DNA of 64,000 bases from contig CAJHNH020002026.1 in assembly GCA_905116865.2 (NCBI GenBank), positions 62,001 to 126,000 on the forward strand, read 5' to 3'. The notes under the pieces were generated by a model. That model was given only the letters and a program-made list of their open reading frames with translations, did not search any database and had not been told where the DNA came from. Both the position numbers and the translations under genes were made by a program. Of this stretch, positions 13,901-20,870 are shown piece after piece. This stretch comes from Candidula unifasciata (lineage: Eukaryota; Mollusca; Gastropoda; Stylommatophora; Geomitridae). Every line of letters begins with the position of its first letter. The stretch's first letter is position 1.

Positions 13901-15176
13901 TCCATTGTAGCCAAACATCTCACTGCTGTTTGAGGCTAGTCTTACATGACCAAACCACCAGATGTACTATAACCATGACCAGAATATTCTCTTGGTTTGC
14001 AGGCAGCATTAAATCTGTCGGGAAGTTCCAGCGTCATGGCCAAGGACAAGAAGCTGAACCTGAAATATGCAACATGGGCGGCGGAGCAGATTCAGATTAG
14101 ATATGAGGTCAGTGGGAGGGGTCGTGTGGTTGGTGGAGTCAGATGTGTGGTTGGTGAGGTCAGCTGTGTGGTTGGTGGAGTCAGATGTGTGGTTGATGGG
14201 GTCAGCTGTGTGGTTGGTGGAGTCAGATGTGTGGTTGGTGAGTTCAGCTGTGTGGTTGGTGGAGTCAGATGTGTGGTTGGTGGAGTCAGCTGTGTGGTTG
14301 GTGGAGTCAGATGTGTGGTTGGTGGAGTAAGATGTGTGGTTGGTGGAGTCAGATGTGTGGTTGGTGGGGTCAAATGTGTGGTTGATGGAGTCAGATGTGT
14401 GGTTGGTGGAGTCAGATATGTGGTTGGTGGTGTAGAATATAAAGTTAGGAGAGTGAGATGTTTGGCTGATGGATTATGAAAGGTCAGGAGAGTGAGGTCT
14501 TCAGCTGGTGGAGTAAGAAAGGTCACTTGAGTGATCACATATCTGTAGTTGTGGGTGGAAGTGGAACTTGCTGGTGCAGGATCATGATGCAATGCCAGTT
14601 GTTGGCCTGGCAGGCTGGTCAGATCAGCAGACACACCACAGGACAGCAAAAGACAGTACAAATATAATTCTATCAGTTACAGTTCATTTACCTGGCAGGA
14701 AATAAATAAAAGGCGGGAGCTTTCATTACCTGGCCTTAGTGCCAATTATAGAAGGACGTTAATGGCACAAATTGTGGATTTAGCCCCACATGTTGTTTCT
14801 CTGGTACACTTCAGGGAGGGAGGGGATAGACTCACCACCCCTAACATATTGTAGGGGTCAACTAATTAGGTATGTTTGCTTTAGAGTCAGAGTGCATCTG
14901 CTTGAGAGGCAAGGGACATGCATGCAAAACTCAGGTTCTAGTAAAAGACAAAAGTCCAGAAGTGGATGAGCAACCAGAACTTTCCACCAGAGTTTACAGT
15001 CAGTGAACGCAGAGAAGAAGAAGAGTTAATTTAGCCAATGCTGGATTCCATCTGTAGAAATGTCGGTGTTAATTAACCAACTCACTTTCCAGAACCAACA
15101 GTCGGAGGAACAGCTCTCGGAGACAAAGGTGTTGACGTGTATGAAGAAGCTGGTGGAGTCCTTACAAACACCGTAG
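1875..15176 (+). CDS. EMC2: EMC2 (ER membrane protein complex subunit 2), exons 2-10, start exon missing
   Basis: EMC2 is the cytosolic TPR subunit of the ER membrane protein complex, an insertase for tail-anchored and multipass proteins. I recognise the family along its whole length. Exons are 1875-1988, 3751-3815, 4163-4248, 5584-5641, 8363-8448, 10092-10233, 12906-13016, 14003-14107 and 15093-15176; all have AG/GT borders and every junction is in phase. They give 282 residues plus TAG, against about 297 for the vertebrate protein, so only roughly 14 N-terminal residues are missing; I found no credible start exon in 1-1874. Family landmarks are [45 protein letters not shown] (a TPR), [19 protein letters not shown] and [19 protein letters not shown]. 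Introns 1, 2, 4, 7 and 9 carry minisatellites. EMC2 paralogues or pseudogenes are unlikely because the introns are kept and there is no internal stop. Confidence 0.93.
1981..3210 (+). repeat. 45-bp minisatellite grown from the EMC2 intron 2 donor
   Basis: About 25 copies. The first unit starts in exon 2 (ggacgatt) and includes the real gtaagt; later units read ggaatgatttaagtgtcac. Copies at 2078 and 2599 keep gtaagt. Confidence 0.92.
3235..3540 (+). repeat. 41-bp repeat carrying donor-like sites, EMC2 intron 2
   Basis: Four good copies and one or two degenerate ones of aaaagtaagttctatatcaa plus ctccctgcccagtgctgcagt. Each copy holds a consensus-like GTAAGT. Confidence 0.85.
3751..3815 (+). 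CDS. EMC2: EMC2 exon 3
   Basis: Acceptor cttcttgcag, donor gtaggt. It encodes [21 protein letters not shown], equivalent to the WIIYEQVMIAAL region of vertebrate EMC2. It ends in phase 0. Confidence 0.9.
4163..4248 (+). CDS. EMC2: EMC2 exon 4
   Basis: Acceptor ctttttgcag, donor gtaagt at 4249. It encodes [20 protein letters not shown] and then GMMYEARG, the family's FPGSxRVKRLxGM segment. It ends in phase 2. Confidence 0.9.
4810..5245 (+). repeat. 24-bp minisatellite, EMC2 intron 4
   Basis: About 17 copies of gaggctacaagtgtctcaac plus acgt. The 24-bp period leaves several frames open on both strands; these are not genes. Confidence 0.9.
5415..5575 (+). repeat. 27-bp minisatellite abutting the EMC2 exon 5 acceptor
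   Basis: Five regular copies of aatgttgatgtgtgacgcct plus ggtctct. A diverged last copy runs into ctacttgcag, so it supplies the sequence just upstream of the splice acceptor. Confidence 0.9.
5584..5641 (+). CDS. EMC2: EMC2 exon 5
   Basis: Acceptor ctacttgcag, donor gtaatt. It encodes [19 protein letters not shown], a TPR helix pair. The 27-bp array at 5415-5575 runs right up to its polypyrimidine tract. Confidence 0.88.
5760..6170 (-). mobile_element. Degraded mariner-like transposase fragment
   Basis: Minus-strand pieces read [35 protein letters not shown] and, past stops, [13 protein letters not shown]. These correspond to the mariner RSGRP, MRKVCARWVP and DETWxHHYxPE blocks. Several stops show that it is dead. 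Confidence 0.65.
6515..7641. mobile_element. hAT-like non-autonomous element with an inner LINE fragment
   Basis: The ends are tagggctgtaccgaata and its inverted partner atttggtacagcccta. Flanking 8-bp direct repeats are ctagttta (6507-6514) and ctaattta (7642-7649), one mismatch, the target-duplication length of hAT elements. Subterminal ccgaatagt-like motifs repeat on both sides. A further hAT-type motif, cagaggttctcaaactggg, lies at 6758-6776. Confidence 0.7.
7137..7550 (+). mobile_element. 3' end of a LINE reverse-transcriptase ORF
   Basis: Shifted frames give [47 protein letters not shown] and HSAGDRRLW, the typical C-terminal region of metazoan LINE polyproteins. It ends in gataatgatgataat. 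It is inserted in the hAT-like element. Confidence 0.8.
7680..8235 (+). repeat. AT-rich tandem repeat, EMC2 intron 5
   Basis: Degenerate units of agtttatagattaactagc type. In 8010-8200 a longer unit of about 54 bp repeats three to four times almost exactly. Confidence 0.85.
8363..8448 (+). CDS. EMC2: EMC2 exon 6
   Basis: Acceptor actactttcag, donor gtttgt. The correct frame reads [20 protein letters not shown] and then SKLNDYLK, matching the family's ARKRKIAIRKAQ block. The longer open frame over this exon, starting at 8347, is a wrong-frame shadow. Confidence 0.9.
8449..10091 (+). other. EMC2 intron 6, mostly unique
   Basis: I see nothing gene-like. It contains a run of 21 G at 9314-9334 and AT-rich sequence after it. 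Confidence 0.6.
10092..10233 (+). CDS. EMC2: EMC2 exon 7
   Basis: Acceptor gacttctcag, donor gtatgt at 10234. It encodes [20 protein letters not shown] through [11 protein letters not shown], the best conserved EMC2 block. Its last ~30 bases recur in every unit of the 2.6-kb array that follows. Confidence 0.94.
10192..12845 (+). repeat. 41-bp minisatellite grown from the EMC2 exon 7/intron 7 border
   Basis: About 60 copies of tagttagacccacacaacca plus tctcttccaccagaagtatgt. About 30 bases of each unit copy the coding end of exon 7 (cacacaatcatctcttccac). Left-hand copies mostly have cacacaacc and ccaccag; right-hand copies mostly have cacagaacc and often ccatcag. Confidence 0.95.
12906..13016 (+). 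CDS. EMC2: EMC2 exon 8
   Basis: Acceptor ttgttgccag, donor gtaagt. It has 37 codons, including [20 protein letters not shown] and [14 protein letters not shown]. Both ends are phase 0. Confidence 0.93.
13240..13515 (+). mobile_element. SINE-like dispersed repeat, family A
   Basis: It shares gcagactgttggttc, ctctcaggcagatgca, acacccct and the tail acccacacgggg with copies near 14885 (minus), 17420, 22060, 23655, 35420, 46345 (minus), 56586 and 57725. No certain tRNA head is seen. Confidence 0.75.
14003..14107 (+). CDS. EMC2: EMC2 exon 9
   Basis: Acceptor tggtttgcag, donor gtcagt at 14108. It has 35 codons, including [18 protein letters not shown], equivalent to KDNMKYASWAASQI in the vertebrate protein. 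Confidence 0.92.
14096..14470 (+). repeat. 21-bp minisatellite grown from the EMC2 exon 9 donor
   Basis: About 16 copies of gtgtggttggtggagtcaga. The first follows the real tatgag|gtcagtg, and some copies keep ggtgaggtcag. Confidence 0.9.
14885..15030 (-). mobile_element. SINE-like repeat, family A, partial
   Basis: Reverse orientation: agtgcatctgcttgagag and cagaactttccaccagagtt match the inverted family sequence. It lies in EMC2 intron 9. Confidence 0.65.
15093..15176 (+). CDS. EMC2: EMC2 exon 10 with stop
   Basis: Acceptor actttccag. It encodes [20 protein letters not shown] and then VESLQTP with TAG at 15174-15176. The C-terminus resembles the ETLQITQS end of the vertebrate protein. Confidence 0.88.
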   Translation, partial: NQQSEEQLSETKVLTCMKKLVESLQTP

Positions 15177-15411
15177 TCATGTGATCGGGCCTCGGCCACC
15201 TGCGCCTGCTGGCTGTCAGGCTAAAGGTCTTTTTTTTTTTCCTGAGATTGTAATTTTAATTAACAAAGTGCCAGATTTGGCTGTTATTATCTGTATGTGG
15301 AGGGTGAATGTGTGTTGCACCTGGCACATAGCATTGATGGGGTTTGTGCAGAAACAGTTAAAGAACAACTTGGCCCATAATTAGTTTTTGATAAGAGGGA
15401 AACAATAGTTG

Positions 15412-15690
15412 AATGATAACTGGGAGGGGGAGATAGTTGAATGGTAACTGGGAGGGGGAGATAGTTGAATGGTAACTGGGAGGGGGAGATAGTTAAATGG
15501 TAACTGGGAGGGGGAAATAGTTGAATGATAACTGGGAGGGGGAGATAGTTGAATGGTAATTGGGAGGGGGAGATAGTTGAATGGTAACTGGGAGGGGGAG
15601 ATAGTTGAATTGTAACTGGGCGGGGGAGATAGTTGAATGATAACTGGGAGGGTGGAAATAGTTGAATGATAACTGAGGAGGGAGATAGTT
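15412..15690 (+). repeat. 28-bp minisatellite in the probable EMC2 3'UTR
   Basis: About 10 copies of tagttgaatggtaactggga plus gggggaga. Confidence 0.9.
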
Positions 15691-16089
15691 AACTGATGCC
15701 ACAGTGAGTTTTGATCTCAAACAACAAAAGCCACTTTAACCGTTGTGTTGGCAGTTAGATTTTTTATAGGGAAACAATTAAAGTGACTGCATGTGTTTGG
15801 TTCTGCTGTGTTGAGTATGAAATAATCAGTTTGGCTATTGTTGCTGTATTTTGGTCTATCTGTGGCAGTTGCTAAACCAGGTAAACTCTCTAAAAGAGAG
15901 ACTAGTTGATTGATATGTTTTTTTCTACATATATCAAGGGCAAAGGTTCTTTTTATCTAGGCAAAGGTTCTTTTTATCTATGCCCCTCCCCCCAAATTTG
16001 TTTGTTTTTAAATGTTTTTTCACCTAATGTAAAAGGGCATTCTGGGTGTTGTGCAGAGCATGTCTGTTTTATGTGAGGAAGCTGTAAAA

Positions 16090-16950
16090 TTATTCTCAGT
16101 GAGCTCTTGTGTGTGAGGAGTTACTCTTTGTGGGAGTTCTTGTGTGTGAGGAGTTACTCTTTGTGGGAGTTCTTGTGTGTGTGGAGTTATTCTGTGTGTG
16201 GAGTTATTCTGTGTGTGAACTCTTGTGTGTGAGGAGTTACTCTGTGTGTGGTGTTATTCTGTGTGTGAGGAGTTATTCTGTGTGTGAACTCTTGTGTGTG
16301 TGGAGTTATTCTGTGTGTGAACTCTTGTGTGTGTGGAGTTATTCTGTGTGTGAACTCTTGTGTGTAAGGAGTTACTCTGTGTGTGGAGTTATTCTGTGTG
16401 TGAACTCTTGTGTGTGAGGAGTTACTCTGTGTGTGGAGTTATTCTGAGTGTGAACTCTTGTGTGTGAGGAGTCATTCTGTGTGTGAACTCTTGTGTGTGA
16501 GGAGTTACTCTGTGTGTGGAGTTATTCTGAGTGTGAACTCTTGTGTGTGAGGAGTCATTCTGTGTGTGAACTCTTGTGTGTGAGGAGTTATTCTGTGTGT
16601 GAACTCTTGTGTGTGAGGAGTCATTCTGTGTGTGAACTCTTGTGTGTGTGGAGTTATTCTGTGTGTGAACTCTTATGTGTGAGGAGTTATTCTGTGTGAG
16701 GAGTTATTCTGTGTGTGAACTCTTGTGTGTGAGGAGTTATTCTGTGTGTGAACTCTTGTGTGTGAGGAGTTTTTCTGTGTGTGAACTCTTGTGTGTGAGG
16801 AGTTATTCTGTGTGTGAACTCTTGTGTGTGAGGAGTTATTCTGTGTGTGAACTCTTGTGTGTGAGGAGTTATTCTGTGTGTGAACTCTTGTGTGTGAGAA
16901 GTTATTCTGTGTGTGAACTCTAGTGTGTGTGGAGTTTTTCTGTGTGTGAG
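16090..16950 (+). repeat. 33-bp minisatellite in the probable EMC2 3'UTR
   Basis: About 25 copies of ctcttgtgtgtgaggagtta plus ttctgtgtgtgaa, GT-rich on the coding strand. Open frames over it (CELLCVRSYSV repeats) are artefacts of a period divisible by three. Confidence 0.9.
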
Positions 16951-17044
16951 CCTTTGCAGACTATCTGGGAAGTATGCCCCTTCATTTCAGACATGTGTGC
17001 TTCTGAGTCAGGCAAGAAACCTGTTTCTGGGGCAGATAATCAGA

Positions 17045-17235
17045 AAATGTACACAGATAGAAAGTGTACACAGACAAAGTTTAGACAAATAGAAAGTGTA
17101 CACAGACAAAGTTTAGACAAATAGAAAGTGTACACAGACAAAGTTTAGACAAATAGAAAGTGTACACAGACAAAGTTTAGACAAATAGAAAGTGTACACA
17201 GACAAAGTTTAGACATATAGAAAGTGTACACATAC
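17045..17235 (+). repeat. 32-bp tandem repeat
   Basis: Six copies of acaaatagaaagtgtacaca plus gacaaagtttag. Confidence 0.9.
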
Positions 17236-17360
17236 AACAGAGTGAATATGTGTGACATTGTAGTAGATGTACATGTTGTTTCCTTCTAACAGTGAGTGTT
17301 TACAAGTTGTATTGTTTGAAACAGGCCTAGCTGTGTTTGTTTGTTGTTGCTTGTGTCACA

Positions 17361-17366
17361 AATAAA
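17361..17366 (+). terminator. Candidate polyadenylation signal of EMC2
   Basis: AATAAA on the coding strand, 2.2 kb after the stop codon and just before dispersed repeats begin. It is a canonical hexamer, but use is not shown. Confidence 0.4.
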
Positions 17367-17419
17367 CAGTCTTGATATTCTACGTTTTTAAAATCTGTTG
17401 TGTATATTTCTTCTTCTTC

Positions 17420-17690
17420 TTTTTGCGATCAGTGGCTGTAAGCGCTGGCGGAAAGTTCGGGTTGTTTATCCACTTCTGGACCAAGTCTTGTTCCAAACCT
17501 AGAGTTTAGTGTGTACATCCGTTTTACAGATCTGGCTTATTTGTATGCAGCCTGTTGGTTCCTCATATCTCAGGCACTTGAACTCCGACTTGAAATATCC
17601 CAAATTAGTCGAGTCTTACATCACACTTGTATTCTGTCTGTCCCCTACAGTTGAGGCCTGGAACCCACACGGGGAATGTGTATGTTCATT
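17420..17690 (+). mobile_element. SINE-like repeat, family A
   Basis: It is one of the longer copies: aagcgctggcggaaagttcg, ccacttctggaccaagtctt, cctcatatctcaggca and the tail ggaacccacacgggg. Confidence 0.75.
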
Positions 17691-17727
17691 CCCTGTACCA
17701 TTGAGGTCCGTGCTGATGAGATGTTTG

Positions 17728-18107
17728 AGCTATCTTCCCAATAACGGTCCCAAATTATCAAGGCAGAAAATATACCATAACAGGGCCTTAGTCACAGGTC
17801 ATTTGCGGACTTCTGGTGACTACCGCCATCGCCAAGAGTATCTCCCACGCCGTTACACGCGGTGTGGATTGGGGCTAAACTAGATGGCTGGGACTCACGA
17901 GCAGCAGCTACCGCATTTCCTGCAGCTTCCATCATTTTATTTGCTCGTGAGTCCCAGCCATCTAGTTTAGCCCCAATCCACACCGCGCGTAGCGGCATGG
18001 GAGATACTCTCGGCGGTGGCGGAAGTCCGCAATTGACACGTGACTGAGGCCCTGTTAGGGTATATTTTCGGTCTCGATAATTTGGGACCATTATTCGGAA
18101 GATAGCC
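17728..18107. mobile_element. Foldback MITE with 8-bp target duplication
   Basis: The two arms of about 160 bp are inverted copies (ctgggactcacgagc against gctcgtgagtcccag; tatcttcc against ggaagata) around a spacer of about 40 bp. Perfect direct repeats gatgtttg flank it at 17720-17727 and 18108-18115. It is non-coding. The 8-bp duplication suggests a hAT-type mobilising transposase. Confidence 0.85.
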
Positions 18108-18279
18108 GATGTTTGTTTTGTTTATGGACCCATGCAAAATCACAAAGGGTTCATAATCTTAAACCTTTTTTTTTTTGGTTTTTAATTTGACTGATGGTAA
18201 ATCAGAAGGTATTGACAAGTAAAAACACATAAAAATTTGTTTATTGCCGTTATTAACAAAATCATCATTCTTTGGTCAT

Positions 18280-18475
18280 GTGCTGAGAAGGAGAAAACTG
18301 GAGTACATCATGAACATAGGAAAGCTGGAGGAGAGGCAGGGGGAGACTAATAGAAAAGATGCTGTACAGTGTGACATTCTGACAGGGATGGTTGTCTGTG
18401 TCAGAGTTGATTGAAAGTACACAAGACAGAAGGTTGTGGATAGACATGACTACCAATAGCACACTGCTTGACTTT
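18280..18475 (+). mobile_element. LINE 3' end fragment
   Basis: Frames give RRKLEYIMNIGKLEER and VSELIESTQDRRLWIDM, the C-terminal end of a LINE polyprotein. Its relative makes up the array at 34215-34945. Confidence 0.7.
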
Positions 18476-18559
18476 AGAAAGAAGAACAAAAACAACAATC
18501 AGATCAATAATGAACACATGATGGTAGTGGCGGTAAACACGGGCCCATTGTATGCCTTT

Positions 18560-18717
18560 CTGTGTACTGAGCATTCAGTGCTCAACCATGTTGTCCTAAT
18601 CACGCCGGCTGCCTTTACTTCCCAGAACTTTACATGGTGCCCACTTAAGGCTGTTTCAAACCTATGACCTTTGGATCCATTGGTGAGCACATAGCCGCTA
18701 CACCACGGTGGCTCCTG
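18560..18717 (-). mobile_element. tRNA-derived SINE, family B
   Basis: The minus strand starts with gccaccgtggtgtagcggct (A-box-like TGGTGTAGCGG), followed by B-box-like ataggtttgaaacagcc. Similar sequences lie at 23430, 28480 and 31965. Its head borders the 54-bp array. Confidence 0.7.
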
Positions 18718-19895
18718 TGGGGTGATGCTGACACATTGGGGAGATGAGAACATAAACCACGGTGGCTCCTGTGGGATGATGCTGACACATTGGGGAGATG
18801 AGAACATAAACCACGGTGGCTCCTGTGGGGTGATGCTGGCACATTGGGGAGATGAGAACATAAACCACGGTGGCTCCTGTGGGGTGATGCTGACATATTG
18901 GGGAGATGAGAACATAAACCACGGTGGCTCCTGTGGGATGATGCTGACATATTGGGGAGATGAGAACATAAACCATGGTGGCTCCTGTGGGGTGATGCTG
19001 ACACATTGGGGAGATGAGAACATAAACCACGGTGGCTCCTGTGGGATGATGCTGGCACATTGGGGAGATGAGAACATAAACCACGGTGGCTCCTGTGGGG
19101 TGATGCTGACATATTGGGGAGATGAGAACATAAACCACGGTGGCTCCTGTGGGGTGATGCTGGCACATTGGGGAGATGAGAACATAAACCACGGTGGCTC
19201 CTGTGGGGTGATGCTGACACATTGGGGAGATGAGAACATAAACCACGGTGGCTCCTGTGGGGTGATGCTGACATATTGGGGAGATGAGAACATAAACCAT
19301 GGTGGCTCCTGTGGGATGATGCTGACATATTGGGGAGATGAGAACATAAACCATGGTGGCTCCTGTGGGGTGATGCTGACACATTGGGGAGATGAGAACA
19401 TAAACCATGGTGGCTCCTGTGGGGTGATGCTGACACATTGGGGAGATGAGAACATAAACCGTGGTGGCTCCTGTGGGATGATGCTGACACATTGGGGAGA
19501 TGAGAACATAAACCATGGTGGCTCCTGTGGGGTGATGCTGACACATTGGGGAGATGAGAACATAAACCATGGTGGCTCCTGTGGGGTGATGCTGACACAT
19601 TGGGGAGATGAGAACATAAACCATGGTGGCTCCTGTGGGATGATGCTGACACATTGGGGAGATGAGAACATAAACCACGGTGGCTCCTGTGGGGTGATGC
19701 TGACACATTGGGGAGATGAGAACATAAACCACGGTGGCTCCTGTGGGGTGATGCTGGCACATTGGGGAGATGAGAACATAAACCACGGTGGCTCCTGTGG
19801 GGTGATGCTGGCATATTGGGGAGATGAGAACATAAACCATGGTGGCTCCTGTGGGGTGATGCTGACACATTGGGGAGATGAGAACATAAACCATG
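18709..19895 (+). repeat. 54-bp minisatellite, 22 copies, grown from a SINE head
   Basis: The unit is ccacggtggctcctgtgggg, tgatgctgacacattgggga, gatgagaacataaa. The first 12 or so bases are the SINE 5' end. The period is divisible by three with no stop, so frames of more than 400 codons are open on both strands. They have no splice context or codon logic and are not genes. Confidence 0.93.
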
Positions 19896-19984
19896 TCTGC
19901 CTGTATAAGACTGGACTGTCCCATATTTATGCCTATTCTTTTCCAACTTTCCTGATGTCAGATCCTGTCATGTTCTCTTGCCAG

Positions 19985-20130
19985 GTGTCTTCACTGCACT
20001 TTCTCTCAATCCATGCTGTGTAGAAAACCACATTGACAGGTGTCTTCACTGCACTTTCTCTCAATCTGACAGGTGTCTTCGCTGCACTTTCTCTCAATCC
20101 ATGCTGTGTAGAAAACCACATTGACAGGTC
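19985..20130 (+). repeat. Short direct duplication
   Basis: Two to three copies of caggtgtcttcactgcactt plus tctctcaatccatgctgtg. Confidence 0.8.
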
Positions 20131-20586
20131 GGCACAGATCTGGTTTTGTTGGTCTGGTAGTGAATACCAGGTACATTGGGCTCTGATTGGTCTCTCAAAT
20201 ATGGCTGCAGTAGCAGATGATGACACACTTCACCAGAAATGAGCCCTTTGTTTTCTTCTCTTTCTCCTTCCTGTTATCTCCCAGTGGAGCATAGGCACTC
20301 AACCAGCTTGTGCAGGTCATCCTATTCTTGACCAAGTGACCTTGTGTTGTTGTTACTCTCTCTATTCTCTTTTATGCATCTCTATTTTCAGGCTGCAGCA
20401 GAAAAACATTCTGTTTATATAGAATATATATAATCATGTTTTCTCAAGCTAGTGTCTTTTCTTCACCTCTGGATTGGCTGGAAACTTCTCAGTTGTCTCC
20501 CATAGGAGTGATTCTGGGGGTCTCTCTGGCCCATTAGCCTTGCTCTCTGAAGGTTGTGGATTTGTTTCACAGCTGCCTCATTCAGT
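20131..20586. other. Unique sequence, probable 3'UTR of the TNF-like gene
   Basis: No gene or known repeat seen. It lies just past the TNF-like stop codon. Confidence 0.4.
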
Positions 20587-20870
20587 TCACGATTGTAATC
20601 TGGAGCTATAGGTTAGTGCTTTGTGTGATGCTTTGGCAGGCGGCCGGCCGTTCTGTGCAGAGAGATTGAGCTGAATGGGGTCAGATGGTGCTGATCTCGA
20701 ACTGTTCTGTGCGGTAACCACTTGGTGATGGTCGTCTGCTCGTAACATCTGACTTCTGTTGCTGATCATGGTCAGGCCGAAATAGGTGGACTCTGTGTGG
20801 AAGCTGACCAGCCCTGTGCCAGAGGCTTCAACATGGAGATGGTCACCGGCCTGAAGGTAGAAGGTCCCAG
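20587..20870 (-). CDS. TNF-like ligand: last exon with stop
   Basis: Acceptor tttgtctgccag, TGA at 20587-20589. It encodes AGTFYLQAGDHLHVEASG, then HTESTYFGLTMI (end of the TNF fold), then about 55 further polar residues (NRSQMLRADDHHQ onward). Most family members stop at the FG-hydrophobic motif, so this tail is unusual. Confidence 0.78.

Larger units (their letters stand above)
15177..17400 (+). other. Probable EMC2 3' untranslated region
   Basis: The first AATAAA I see after the EMC2 stop is at 17361-17366. If it is the used signal, the 3'UTR is about 2.2 kb and would transcribe the 28-bp array (15412-15690), the 33-bp array (16090-16950) and the 32-bp array (17045-17235). Its extent is inferred from the signal alone; a variant signal nearer the stop is possible. 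Confidence 0.4.

Noticed and set aside
14092..14661. 189-codon Thr/Pro-rich minus-strand frame, mucin-like
   Set aside because: It is antisense to the 21-bp array in EMC2 intron 9.
18660..18717. A functional tRNA gene
   Set aside because: A- and B-box-like motifs are present, but no cloverleaf can be formed; several related copies with the same body identify a SINE.
18499..20023. Open frames of 408-462 codons on both strands
   Set aside because: They are a 54-bp tandem repeat without stops; the same DNA is open in several frames and has no gene context.
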